64,000 nt of DNA from Marsupella aquatica (taxonomy: Eukaryota; Marchantiophyta): contig OZ316898.1 of assembly GCA_973895155.1 (NCBI GenBank), positions 19,406,001 to 19,470,000 on the forward strand, read 5' to 3'. The position numbers and the translations under genes are program-made. Under the pieces are notes generated by a model. It did no database searches, was not told the DNA's origin, and saw only the letters and a program-made list of their open reading frames with translations. This document shows, in pieces, positions 9,801 through 20,113 of the stretch (position 1 is its first letter; each line of letters begins with the position of its first letter).

Positions 9801-10902
9801 GCGTTTTGATTCCTTCATGTTATCTCAGGGGTTCACACGAAGTGAACATGATTGTTGTATTTACATGAAGGAGGTGGAGAATTACTCACGCTTTGGTTAC
9901 ATTGTGCTGGCATTGTACGTGGATGACATGCTGATCCTGACTGAGAATAAGTCTGATGTTGCCCATCTGAAAGCAATGCTGAGTAAGGAGTTTTCAATGA
10001 AGGACTTGGGTCAGGCCAAGAAGATACTAGGGATGGAGATTCATCGTGACAGGGAGCAAAGGCAATTATGGTTGTCTCAGAGGCAGTATTTGGAGAAGGT
10101 ACTTGCCAAGTATGGAATGGAGAATGCAAAACCAGTTGGTACTCCATTGGCCTCCCACTTTAAACTCTCAAAGAATGATTGCCCTTCTAGTGAGAGTGAT
10201 AGACTGGCGATGAAACATGTTCCCTATGATAGTGTTGTGGGTAGTTTGATGTATGCAATGACATGCACTAGACCTGACATTGCCCACGCTGTTAGCGTTT
10301 TGAGCAGATTTATGGCAAATCCTGGTAAGCTTCACTGGGAAGCAGTGAAGTGGGTTTTGCGGTATTTGAAAGGTACCTTAGATTGTGGGATCTTATTTGA
10401 CGGTAAAGCAGACTCTACATTAGAGTTGGAAGGTTTTGTAAATTCAGATTATGCTGGTAACTTGGATAACAGAAAGTCTACTACAGGCTATGTGTTTATG
10501 TTGGGTGGAGGTTGTATCAGCTGGAAGTCGGCAACTCAATCTTGTGTTGCGTTGTCTACTACTGAGGCTGAGTACATGGCTGCATGTGAGGCAACCAAGG
10601 AGCTGATCTGGCTACGGAGATTGGTGAGTGATCTGGGTCTTTCACCTGAAAGACCGGTGCTGCTGTGCGACAGTCAAAGTGCTTTGCATCTGGCTAAGAA
10701 CCCTGTGTTCCATGCCAGGACAAAGCACATTGATATTCGTTATCACTTCATCCGTGAGGTGATTGAGACGAAGCAGATGTTTCTGGAGAAGGTGGCTTCA
10801 GAGGAGAATGCAGCAGACATGCTTACCAAAGTTTTACCTACCAGTAGCTTTAGTCATTGTGTGGATATTATTAATGTTAGGGCCAAACCAGTGACTATGT
10901 AA
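6886..10902 (+). CDS. Copia gag-pol polyprotein
   Basis: This 1338-residue frame makes the capsid, protease, integrase, reverse transcriptase and RNase H needed for retrotransposition. I take the ATG at 6886; an in-frame ATG at 6868 adds six residues, and the numbering below counts from 6868. In order: a UBN2-type gag domain; an RS-rich basic stretch; a zinc knuckle C-x2-C-x4-H-x4-C at 241-254; an aspartic protease D-S-G at D303; the integrase HHCC zinc region (H460...C491/C494); the DDE core D521, D584, E620 with 35-residue spacing; reverse transcriptase with Y-V-D-D at 1017-1020; RNase H acidic residues D1194, E1235 and D1268. No stop or frameshift interrupts it and all catalytic residues are present, so it may still be active. 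No separate envelope-like frame was seen. Confidence 0.97.
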   Translation: MTSRKLAAPKFEVEKFDGKVSFSLWTRKVTNVLIQQGLEKTLTGVKPSNLTDEEWEDMSVQACSTIELFLANNILKNVLGMDRNAKKIWDMLTQLYQSTSLTTRIYHLERLFRLKLKDGGNMRDHLSLFDEIVHEVATAGDKLTDEYLAMHLLMSLPQSYSTLVTVIIHDKSTLKLDEVKATILAEWGKRQLSGRDNESAALVVRGRSTERTTDQSRSKSHSRSKSKSRSKKVQCWHCHEKGHTKWNCPSLSKQKRPTSNGASSSSAGIVIADNEDAAEVLCIGAVNSVYDNKWMLDSGSSYHVCPTQSYFSTYQPCTGTVEIGNGVRCAIVGMGTIKFRMFDGVVRALTGVRHIPDISKNLISLGALEAGGSHFTARDGALFVVKDDVSLIKALRQNNLYILEGDVIAPRVEHVDSVVERSDAAATSTVESSTAASIEAPSTSGRTQAIDLWHARLGHLSGKGLAALANRDLLQGAQSGKLSFCEDCIFGKQRRVSFSSSSYHSHEILEYVHSDVWGPAPEPSLGGARYFVTFVDDYSRMCWLYYMKEKSQVFEIFKEWKAMVELQTGNELKCVWSDNGGEYKSNEFDQFGRDLGLKRHYTIPETPQQNGVAERLNRTLLEKARSMLCKSKLPNNFWAEAVNQAAYVYNLSPHSSKLMQTPFELWYKRPADYSRLRVFGCAAYVHIEQTHRSKLDPKSKKCIFLGFSPGQKGYKLWDPVDCKVVVSRNVVFDEEWLSRPRDIQEEQVKEPTTVELGGDEEAAGPSGRGAIPQPRHSTRANFGQPPDRFGFADPRVHVVEHDDDPGVILLTEDGDPSSYEEAMASPDKDKWMEAMLKEMNSLKKNSTWRLTDMPRGKTLVPCRWLYKKKQDGTYKARLVAKGYTQKEGLDYTEIFSPVVKLTTIRVLLAIVAFYDLELNQMDVITAFLHGLLDVEIYMTQPPGFIDEKTRHLVCKLLRSLYGLKQSPRQWNKRFDSFMLSQGFTRSEHDCCIYMKEVENYSRFGYIVLALYVDDMLILTENKSDVAHLKAMLSKEFSMKDLGQAKKILGMEIHRDREQRQLWLSQRQYLEKVLAKYGMENAKPVGTPLASHFKLSKNDCPSSESDRLAMKHVPYDSVVGSLMYAMTCTRPDIAHAVSVLSRFMANPGKLHWEAVKWVLRYLKGTLDCGILFDGKADSTLELEGFVNSDYAGNLDNRKSTTGYVFMLGGGCISWKSATQSCVALSTTEAEYMAACEATKELIWLRRLVSDLGLSPERPVLLCDSQSALHLAKNPVFHARTKHIDIRYHFIREVIETKQMFLEKVASEENAADMLTKVLPTSSFSHCVDIINVRAKPVTM

Positions 10903-10958
10903 ATATGTTACTTAGTTACATATTGTATATCACCTGACTCATTGTGTGAACTTGAGTC

Positions 10959-10969
10959 AAGGTGGAGAT
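10959..10969 (+). promoter_or_regulatory. Polypurine tract
   Basis: AAGGTGGAGAT directly abuts the TG of the 3' LTR, the normal position for plus-strand priming. Confidence 0.85.
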
Positions 10970-11264
10970 TGTTAGGAATTGACTCTAGTTCCCGACATAG
11001 TTAGCTTGGCCTTACTAGGGTTAGTTTTAACCCTAGATTATATTAGGATAAGATCCGCTTAGTTTAGGCCCACTCATCTTGGCCCCCTTGGGGGGTATAG
11101 GCTGGAGGGAGAGCACTCTCTCCCTCATTCTTCACATGTACTCTCATTTGCTATGGAGCCTTAAGGAGTTTCTCCACTCGGGGTGTCTCGTCGGTGTAGC
11201 GTCTGATTGAGTGTCTCTCATGTTTCCGCATTGCTGTCTAGTCCGGAGCCGACGGTTTCTTACA
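10970..11264 (+). repeat. 3' LTR of the copia element
   Basis: It is the same length as the 5' LTR. The differences seen are T for C in the ATTAYATT segment, A for C in CTTMAGG, and C for T in TTTYCGC/TTTYTGC. Confidence 0.96.
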
Positions 11265-11269
11265 TGAAT

Positions 11270-13379
11270 TGCAACATATTTTAAGCGTTCCTAACAACCT
11301 TAATATAATCAGATTCCATTGGATGTCAAGATAGATACTTAATGTCACAATGGGTGCTCAAACACTTAAGAAAGACCAAAGTGACAACATTGAGTGGTGG
11401 AGTAATCTTAGAAATTGATGACTCTATCAAATCTTCATGAAAACTAAAGATATTAGAATGTCTGGAATTATCTTTCTAATAGAGCTCAAGAAGAGCCAAT
11501 TCAGTTGAACATCAAGGTAGATGTGTAGAGGTTAACTCAATCGGGCTTGGAGGAAGAACATGATGACTAATGCTTCCATGGATGTATACACTGCTAATAA
11601 AGTGACATTCCAATGGATGTAACTTGCTATGAATTGAACCATGTGACAACTGAGTAATCATCAGTGTATGATTTCAGCGCTGTACTGATCATAACTCCCC
11701 CACAAGGTACTGTAGGTCAAACTCTGTTGTTCAACTTTTTGGAAACAGGGCCACGTGTTTCAATTTGTGTGTTCATGGTGAAGCACGGTTTTCTATCATT
11801 TTGCAGATTGCCACATTTTTCGGTTTTGTTCAGTGTTTGTGAGTGTTGGGGGAGTTTGTTGCGGAGATGATATGATTTGTGCATGGCAGACACAACCAAT
11901 TCCAAGGTTTCATGAGTGCTGGGGAATTGTTTTTCAAAGGGCAACGTCAAGGGCAATTGCTTTATGGCAATTCAACATTTGAAGTTCATCAGGGTTGTCA
12001 TTCAGCACTGTCACACATTGTAGGTTGTGGAATTGTGTGTGAATAGTCAAACTTTGGAGTAGGACACACTTCTTAAGAAAACAATCTATTACAACAAAAC
12101 TAGTTAGTACTATTGTTGAAACTGAAGCCAGGATGGAGCACCATGTTGAACAAAATGCGAGGGTGGACAACATTTTGGTAGTTTGGGCCCATAACTTGAT
12201 GATCATGAGTCTTAAAATAATTTGTAATTTGACACCTGCAAAACAACTAGAGAAGAAGGATACTTAAAAAACAGAAACCCCAATATTTCATATATTAGCA
12301 CAATGAAAATCCATGTAATAGTAATTACCCCTCCGCATTTTATGATGAAACACTCAGCCAAATTGGCCCCAAAATCAATGTTACTTTGATGGAAGTGTAA
12401 CCTACCTACTCCTCTAGCATATCTTCAAAAATAATGTCCATAGGGTTTCAAAGACCAATCTTGTGATCCATGAGGGCTTCAAATGATTTAGGGCTATGGG
12501 TCCCTAGAAAGTCATTAATGACTCTCCATACCCGCTGCCCGAAGTATACACAACTGAAAGAGGTTAAAACTAAAAATGCTCTAATGTTATTGTCCAGCAG
12601 GCTCTGGCATATATATAGTGGTAGATCATGCAAGTGCGGAGCGAGAGGTGCTGAGTTTGAATGTTGAGTTTGAATCTTGCTACAAACATCTTACTTCCAA
12701 CTACAAGCTAGAGTTGGGGCCTAGGTTTCTAGAGTGAAACCTCTAACTAGACAATAACTCCATGACTAATTTTGTGGATCATGAAAAACTCATGATTATG
12801 ATGTATATCAAATGATAATCATGCATGTTTTTTGTCATAATTTCTATTTGCATTAAAAATTGGGTTCTATGGCCCACCATAAAATCACCATATAGTTTTT
12901 ACATAGAAAGAGTGATATGCATAGGAAAGAGTATGATATGTTATATATGATTATTAAAATGATGATATGCATAATAATAATTTTTGGTTTCATTAACCTT
13001 TGAAAAATGTGAATAGAGAATATATTTTGGTGACAGTTCTATTGTCTATCCCTCCATTCATGTTCAAAGAAAGTGTACTCTAGATTAATACTTCCTTTTA
13101 CACAGACACCCCCGTGGATCATACTCCTCTTGTGACACTTTCAAAAATAATAATTCAAATAATCAATTTATGTATTTTGGGCAGCGGACCAAGGAAAGCC
13201 ATTTTTTTTGGAACGTCCATTATTGACTTTCCAAGACCTACTGTACTGTACTACTGTAGTCTCCTTGAATTTCAATGCACTATTGTTGGACGCTTTTAAA
13301 TTAATTTTTGTTATCGTTTTGAACTGCGAACCTAATCACTGCAGTTAGAAAAGATTACTTAGTACTAATCAGATTTACC
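11270..13379. other. Intergenic stretch, no supported gene
   Basis: AT-rich spacer without a convincing open frame. Near 12610-12670 a segment with a GTGGTAGATCATGCAA part followed by GAGTTTGAATC resembles tRNA-like A and B boxes and may be an old SINE head. About 60 bases further on lies TCTAGAGTGAAACCTCT, which recurs in the tandem unit at 35.7 kb. Confidence 0.45.
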
Positions 13380-13426
13380 CGCGCGCGCGCGCGCGGTATT
13401 TGTATTTTTGAATTCAAACTTCTCGC

Positions 13427-13468
<42 letters not shown>
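13380..13468. repeat. (CG)n and (TC)n microsatellites in the H2B promoter/leader
   Basis: A (CG)n tract runs at about 13380-13395. A (TC)19 tract at 13431-13468 leads directly into a TATA-like site. CT-rich tracts are common around plant transcription starts. Confidence 0.85.
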
Positions 13469-13469
<1 letters not shown>

Positions 13470-13473
<4 letters not shown>

Positions 13474-13475
13474 AG
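13470..13475 (+). promoter_or_regulatory. Possible TATA box of the H2B gene
   Basis: CATATAAG immediately follows the CT tract, about 390 bases before the H2B start codon. The position suits a long 5' leader, but it is unsupported by transcript data. Confidence 0.4.
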
Positions 13476-13695
13476 ATCGATTTGCGTGAGTCGGAGACAT
13501 TCATTCGTCTCCACATCTCTTCCGCTTTGGGTCCTGTCGATCATTTCTTCCCATCGGAGTGCATTCCTCTTTCGATTGTGTCGAATCGTCGAATTCATCC
13601 CCATTGATCTTTTCATCCTCTGTTCTGGTCTCTAATTCGTCACCTCCCGATTTCGTCCAGGAGCAGAGTGATTCTGTTGGGCATTCCTCTACTTT

Positions 13696-13809
13696 GTGCA
13701 TCGAATTCGGTATCTTCGATTTCGGCGACGTTTTGCGGATCTTACTTGCTTCGTGCATCGAATTCATCATCTTCGATTTCGTCGACGTTTTGCGGATCTT
13801 ACGAGTGTA
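13696..13809. repeat. 57-bp tandem duplication in the H2B leader
   Basis: Units at 13696-13752 and 13753-13809 share GTGCATCGAATTC, ATCTTCGATTTCG and CGACGTTTTGCGGATCTTAC. There are a few mismatches and the last bases diverge. Confidence 0.9.
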
Positions 13810-13860
13810 GTTCGTGGTGAATCCGGATTCGAAGGTCGATCAGAGACCCGTGTTGATAAG

Positions 13861-14298
13861 ATGGCAGCCAAGACTGAATCGGAGAAGACTGTGAGCAAGG
13901 TGGAAGGCGCGACGGGAGCCAAGAAGGGCAGAGGCAGGCCGAAGGCTGTGATGAAGCCCTCTGCTGTGAAGGCTGACGGCACTGCGGTCAAACCGAAGAA
14001 GAGGGCGAAGAAGAGCCAGGAGTCGTACAAGATTTACATCTACAAGGTGCTGAAGCAGGTTCATCCTGAGTTTGGAGTCTCGTCGAAGGCGATGGGCATC
14101 ATGAACTCTTTCATCGTCGACACTTTTGAGAAGATCGCATCGGAGGCCTCCCGCTTGACCCGCTACAACAAGAAGCCGACTATTGCTGCCAAAGAGATTC
14201 AGACGGCTATTAAGCTCCTTCTCCCTGGTGAACTTGCGAAGCACGCGGTTTCGGAAGGAACCAAGGCAGTAACGAAGTTCAGTTGTGGCTCTCTTTAG
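13861..14298 (+). CDS. Histone H2B
   Basis: This intronless gene encodes 145 residues. H2B pairs with H2A in the nucleosome core. The histone fold begins at the [15 protein letters not shown] segment (57-70), followed by [11 protein letters not shown] (74-84), [12 protein letters not shown] (97-108) and the strongly conserved [20 protein letters not shown] (121-140). K139 is the expected mono-ubiquitination site. I chose the ATG at 13861 because it begins the basic tail; an upstream open extension starts only with GTG and lies in the duplicated leader. The tail contains GRGRPK (23-28), an AT-hook-like core not usual in H2B, and the C-terminus ends in SCGSL, where the common plant form ends in TSS. 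A canonical or variant H2B cannot be decided here. Confidence 0.97.
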   Translation: MAAKTESEKTVSKVEGATGAKKGRGRPKAVMKPSAVKADGTAVKPKKRAKKSQESYKIYIYKVLKQVHPEFGVSSKAMGIMNSFIVDTFEKIASEASRLTRYNKKPTIAAKEIQTAIKLLLPGELAKHAVSEGTKAVTKFSCGSL

Positions 14299-15449
14299 TC
14301 GTGAGTTCACGCTTCCTTTAGTCGTCGATTTGTTGCTGGTCGCAGCAAGTAGCGGCGCCGTTAGCTCTTAGCCTCCTTAATCCACACGTACACATCTGGT
14401 GTACGCTGGTTCACTTCCGTGTACTCTCTCTGAAGAATTGAAACAGCTCGCCTGTTCATGCCTTCCATGTACATTATTATTCTTCATTCGTATCATTGCA
14501 ACTTATCCTTAATGATCATGATCACATGGTGATTTCTATTGTTTGGCACTGTTTGTTTTGGCCCAGCGTCGGCTACTCTGCCTGTAGCTGCAATCATGAG
14601 GATCCTGGTAAGAAACGGTTACGACTTAGACTCCTTACTGTTCTCATGGCGCATTCTAGCTGAACATGTGGATCATTACATTGACCCTCGTCACTACCTT
14701 CAGTCCGAGGGTCAGTTCTCTAATGCAGTACCTCGCCAATAGGATTAATCTTGATCTGGTGTGTTTCTAGCGGAATTTTTCCCCTCACCGTTAGCTTCAC
14801 GCACTAGAGATCATGCGACTCGCCAGGTGAGATAGATGAGCAATACCTTGCAATCCCTTGTTGCGAAGAGCTTTTGCATTTTGGATTATCGTAGGATGAC
14901 CGCCCCCGGATCGTGTTGCTATTCACATGGGCGTTAGGTAAGGCCAGACGAAATCGAGGGCATCATGGAAGTATATATTTAAAAGTCCCAGGTTCGATGA
15001 CGATTTGCTGCGCATATTGCAACATCCGGGATGAGTGTTGCGCACTGGAGGAGACTACTTAAGCCCCGCCGGAGTTACGGGACAACGTCCTGCACAGTCT
15101 ATTCACGCATGTTATATTTGCTGTTGGCAGTGGGCCAACTTTTCGTGGCTCTACAGTTCTTCATACCCAGCTCACAACCTTCTTGTGACTTTGCGCCCAT
15201 CTATCCACCTTGTCTGGGCAATTCTTAGACGTTGTGGAAAGTGAAGGAAACATGACTCGAACGCATGAGTAGAATTCCCTCCGTACTAGATTGAATGTCT
15301 TTCAACACAATCATGTCCGCTTTTATCATGTGTTCTCAAAGTGACTACCGGTCGCGACAGCTATAGTTTCACGGAAGCTGATAGGTGGCGAGAGAGAGTG
15401 AATTTTGTCGTGCGGTCGGCATGCAATCTAGTGGAGAGAACATTTTGCG
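14299..15449. other. H2B 3' flank and RCCR 5' region
   Basis: No gene is recognised. The first 300 bases presumably hold the H2B 3' UTR. The last few hundred may hold the RCCR leader or an unrecognised upstream exon: an in-frame TAG precedes the RCCR start at about 15432, so any extension would need splicing. Confidence 0.5.
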
Positions 15450-17240
15450 ATGGAGACAATTCAGGAGGATGGGGACAACGGCAGCCGAAACTGGATAGAT
15501 TTCTCGTGCTTTTCCAAGACCAGTCAACTGCTGATGGAGGACATCGCGCAAGGTATTGATAGAGAGCTGGGCGACAAACTCTACTCATCCAGAACGCCTT
15601 CGAACGTGGCTCGGTTCATAAGCCCGAAGGGCAATGCGGAAGGCTCCGTCGTCCTGCGGGCTGGCAAAAGCAGATCTAAGGTAATCAATGTTTTTGTTAT
15701 GCCCATTGAAGTGACGAGTGCCGCTAACCAGAATGTTCCCGTTATCATAGACCACACTTTGGAATGCAGCATGCATCACTGACTTGGCAGCTCATCTCGA
15801 GAGTACACCTCAGCATCCTAACCACGAGACACTGAGATTGTTATGCAAATTTCGCCGTGGCGGTGATTCGAGTAGCATCTCAAACTGTGCTTGAACGCCT
15901 GATCTTTCGCGGCATCATGGAGTTCGAAATTTCCATGTCCAGTCTGATTTTCTTCGACTGTGCACCTTATTTGCCAAAAACAATCGTTCTTTCTTTCATG
16001 TTAGTGATCTTTAGCTGGATGATCCTTAATCTGCAAATTTCATACAATTTGAAAACTCCATCTAATTCGTTCAGACAATGTCGACGACCAGTGTCATCAC
16101 GTGGCCATTCATTGATGGCAATGATCATTTGTTGATGCATAATCGGCAAATCTCATGAAATTTGGAAGTTCCAGCCAGTTCTCCGACACCTTGGAATAAT
16201 CTCAGTCGAGAGAAACGTCAAGCGTCTGTCATATTCACTCGATTATCATTCGAGTTGCTGATCATTAGTCTGCAGATCCGCCTTACCCCTAGCTTACGGA
16301 TCTGTATTTCTCAACAGCCGCGTGTGTTTCTGAAGACACTGAATAGTCACAAAACCTCGTTCTCAATTTCCTTACAGAATTAATTCATCACGGTCCGCGT
16401 TAGTCACGCCATGATCTCATCCACTATCCGATCGTCAGATCTGCTCATTCTCAATTTTAGCAATCCTTGCCTTTCCGAAGTTAGGGGTTGAATAGATTGC
16501 TGCCGATGAGACACATAAAATCAGTCGTCCTTAGTCTCAATTGTCTCCCTTATTCCTATAAACTGTCTGCAGCATTTGTTTGTGGCATTGCTTGACCATT
16601 TGACTGCGTGGATCCTCCTCAGGTCGCGTTCGTGATGGGATCATGGCTGCGGTACGATCTTCCTGCCGGCTCACTCAAAATGGCGACGCTGTTCGTCATG
16701 GTGAGTCCGGAAACGGACGCTCCACACTTTCTGTTCGAGTTCATCGAGAACGGGTCCAACAGCCTCGTCATCCTGGTCGATCTGGTGCCCCGGAAGGACG
16801 TCGTTCTCGACCCCGAGTACCTGAGGCGGTTCTACGAACGCAGAGATCTCGAGCTGGTGCGCAGATCGATTGAGAAGGCTCCGCAATCCGAAGCCTACTC
16901 CTGCTCGTCGCTCTACGTCCGCAGCGTGGTCTCTCCGACGGCCATTCTTTGCAAAATTCATGACCGAGCTCCGTCCGGCCAACGCGGCGAAGAAGCTCTT
17001 GATGCTCCGATGCGAGACATCATCCTGCCGACTGTGCGCAAGGTGTTCATGGCGTGGAACGACTCCTTTCGAAACGGAGGCAAGGAGATCATGGACGACG
17101 TCGATAGACGCATCATGTCCAAGCGGGACGCTCAGATCAAACGGCACGGCATCGAAGTTGATCTGAGCTCCAACCTGCCGAAGCTGTTCGGGCAGAAGAT
17201 CACAGATCGTGTCGTCGCTGCATTTCGAAATGCCCAGTGA
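15450..17240 (+). CDS. RCCR: Red chlorophyll catabolite reductase
   Basis: Exons at 15450-15680 and 16623-17240 join in phase 0 (AAG|GTAATC donor, CCTCCTCAG acceptor) to give 282 residues. RCCR reduces the open-ring product of pheophorbide a oxygenase to a primary fluorescent catabolite using ferredoxin, and lowers phototoxic intermediates; the Arabidopsis gene is ACD2. Clear family segments are FVMGSWLRYDLPAG (80-93), PETDAPHF (106-113), LVPRKDVVLDPEYL (131-144), SSLYVRSVVSPTAIL (172-186) and the C-terminal LPKLFGQKI...RVV. E116 and D257 align by eye with the glutamate and aspartate reported as important in Arabidopsis. About 25 residues precede the domain and they are acidic, so no plastid transit peptide is visible. 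An upstream exon or a cytosolic isoform are both possible. Confidence 0.92.
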
Positions 17241-17329
17241 TTGATGGATTGAAGCTGAGCTGAGCTCATCGTTACCTCTTATCATTCCTCTCATCCTTCT
17301 TCAGGTCACGATCTTCGCTTGCTTTTGTA

Positions 17330-17855
17330 CATTACGGGGTACTTTACAGCTACCACAATTTCTATCTCAGTTAGACCAGCTCAAATCTCCATTATATCAA
17401 AGCTTTCACTGCGATTGGCATCAATTTTAGCAGCCATTCCTTTGGTAACTTGAGCAAATGAAGTAGCTTAGTCCAGCCTTCCATGCAATCAGAGACCTTC
17501 TTAGATCGACATCAAATTCAGCAGGATCCCATGTCGTGGCTATCTGCGACCGCCTAGATCTTCATAACACTGCAATACTATTGAAGTGGCGTCAACTTCA
17601 GAAGCATCTTTCGAGGTCTACAGTTGTGAAGGACCAGCCCAGATGTCCATGACGTCTAAGATTTGAATCAAATTCAACTGTCTTTCCTGTCGTAGGTACC
17701 ATAGCCAAACCCAGCTCTCCACAGCGTGAATGATTTATGAGAACGGCATCAACTTCGGCCACCTTTCCTGTGTACGTTACGATTTTAGTCTAGGCCAGAT
17801 TTCTATAACATCAAAGATTTCAATAGATTAGCAACGTTTCCTCATCATAGGTGAC
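17330..17855. repeat. Degenerate minisatellite of about 80-bp units after RCCR
   Basis: The motif RRCATCAA-TTCAGCA, followed by a CTTTCCTxTCGTAGGT-type segment, recurs near 17414, 17503, 17584, 17659 and 17740, with a sixth weak unit to about 17855. Units are strongly diverged; intervals are 75 to 89 bp. Confidence 0.6.
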
Positions 17856-18140
17856 ACATTGAATTTATGAATGTCTTCAAAGTGAAGACTCTTGTAGCAG
17901 TACTTTTGGGGTATCGGTCTTGACTTCCCATCCCCTTCTATTGAAGTATTTCAAGCTTCTGAGTGGCATATAATCAGTCTAGAGAAGGTAGGGGCGGATT
18001 TTCTCTCGACCCCGCAGACAAGTATTGTCAATGTATAGAGCTTAGATCAGTAATGTAGTGTGGATTTTTATGCAATTTTAGTCCACAACAGAATTTCAAG
18101 TAGAGACGAGGTATGCATAATCAAAAAAGTTCCTTTCGCT

Positions 18141-18372
18141 GTACCATTGAGGGGACCTCCTCAAGTGAATGTCCAGAGCTTCTAGTGGACCTTGTCAAGT
18201 AAATTTGTGGAATGGATAATTGTGCATTTTTGGAAGTATACGTCAGTGCCGCGCAAGTACCATTGAGGGGACCTCTTCAAGTGAATGTCCAGAGCTTCTA
18301 GTGGACCTTGTCAAGTAAATTTGTGGAATGGATAATTGTGCATTTTTGGAAGTATACGTCAGTGCCGCGCAA
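18141..18372. repeat. Near-perfect 116-bp tandem duplication
   Basis: Copies at 18141-18256 and 18257-18372 both start GTACCATTGAGGGGACCTC and end CGCGCAA or CGCGCAAG. I find one difference (C/T in CCTCYTCAAG). This is a very recent duplication in spacer DNA. Confidence 0.95.
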
Positions 18373-20113
18373 GCACGTTCGGTTGCTTTCGCAGTACTGT
18401 AGAGTTCAAAGGCCTAGCGCATAGATAGTGGACAAGTCACAAAGGGGATACCCATCACCGCCATGCTCGGAGTGATCGAGCCAGAATGGAGGCGACGGGA
18501 AGATGCTACAGGAACTTTTGTCCCCATGTCCTGCTTTCAGAGAGGAAGCAGTGTGATACAGAAGACTTGGCTATCGTTATTGCAAAAATAGTTCTTTAGT
18601 GTGCACGATCAAGGCAGTTCCTCCGATCATTGCTCAGTAACCATGGCTTGCAAAAGGGGCGACCTCGTCGTGCAGCAATATGCAGTGCTTGGAGGGACCG
18701 GGAATTCACGTACTGGATCATGTGCGAAATCTTCGCGGACGCAACTTGGGTAATTCAATGCGCATTCCTCAGATTGATGCTAAAAAACTGGGGCACCGAG
18801 GAAGCTGGGACCACTCTTGTCAAGCTTCATAAAGAACACGACCATCATGCGAGGAAAACGTGGCATGCATTTGATGGCGCACAAGAAAATTACTGTAACT
18901 TCTGTGTTGGTTCTAAATTGTAGCGTTCATCGCACGAGTGGAAACTACAAGAGGACCCTTGCTTATTTAGACACACGGCCACACAGAGTTCAGCAACTGT
19001 TGCGATATGGATGTGATCCCCATCTCTGCACAGAACACAACATTGTTTTTCTTGTGTTAGCTCAGAATCCTGATTCATTGAACAGTCGGAAACCGCTTGG
19101 GATTTGGGCCTTGTACCCTGCACGACCTCTTTGGAACAGTGTGGGTGCCCTCCTTACAGCACCAGCTTGAATCTAATAGAGTTTGGATCAATGAAGACTT
19201 TTCCATCAATAAAGTAGACAAGTTGATCGTAGAATAGCCATCTTGGCCGGGGCGCTACTTTTCGTAAGAAACTCGAATATTTAGAATAGCTTGTTTGTGA
19301 CCTCTTCTACAGTATTTGGAGTAGATGGATCAGTCCCAGAAGTTCCAGAGGTTCAGAGTCACCATGATCCGCCAGACTGACTTTTAAGATGGACCTTTCA
19401 TCACGTACATAGTTGGTCCGACTACAAAACCTTTCTATTGGCTCACATTTAGTGGCCTTGAAGATTGCGCAATTTGGCTATCCAGCCATCCTTAACGGCC
19501 CTCTCTTATTTATAACCACCCTCCTCCAGCCTCTTTGGGAGCACGCTCGCTGACGAAAAGACTACACAATCCCACTCATGGCTCACATCTGGCATTCTTT
19601 GACAACCAAGATTCCTGAGAAGAGTCTAAAACTGGGTAGGCCAATATGGCCCCCTCACGGTCCTTGGAGCGGGCCTGTTAAGGTTTATCAATATTGACCG
19701 CACCTCAGTAGAAGGTACGTACTGCAATGGGGGAGACAACGACACCACTACCTCATCCTAAGACTGACGAGCACAATTTTAACTAAATTCACTGACCTTT
19801 CTTTCTATAGCGCATCTATAGTAAGGCCAGAGATAGCATTCTCTATGATACAAAATCAAAAGATAACCAAAACTTTTCATCATTGAACACAAGGACCAAA
19901 TTTGTAGCAAGCTTTGCCTCTCCCGGTGGCTCGACACCAGTGTCACCACTCACCACCATGGCCCTTGTGCGTGTAGCTCTGAAATTCATCTTAGCATTCC
20001 CTGCCCGACACTCTCTCGGATTCTGGGCAGCGGCTGGTCTCTTAGCAAATACAGTTGGAAAACAAATGAATACGGTGATTCACATACTAAGGGATCTACC
20101 TATTTCTGTAAAG
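18373..20113. other. Intergenic stretch, no supported gene
   Basis: Short open frames on both strands show no family resemblance. A TATTTATAACC segment at about 19508 looks like a core promoter but leads to no recognised coding sequence. The right end is the 3' UTR of the minus-strand gene beginning at 24830. Confidence 0.5.

Larger units (their letters stand above)
4944..11264 (+). mobile_element. Complete Ty1-copia LTR retrotransposon
   Basis: This is a 6321-bp element with 295-bp direct LTRs (4944-5238 and 10970-11264) that begin TG and end CA. The LTRs differ at only about three positions by eye. A 5-bp target duplication TGAAT flanks it (4939-4943 and 11265-11269). It has a methionine-tRNA-type primer binding site, a polypurine tract and one uninterrupted gag-pol frame with integrase before reverse transcriptase, the copia order. 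An intact frame and roughly 99 percent LTR identity indicate a recent insertion. The leader of over 1.6 kb between primer site and gag is long for the group and holds repeated hairpins. Confidence 0.97.

Noticed and set aside
14985-15010. Possible tRNA B-box (CCCAGGTTCGAT)
   Set aside because: No cloverleaf or A box could be placed around it.
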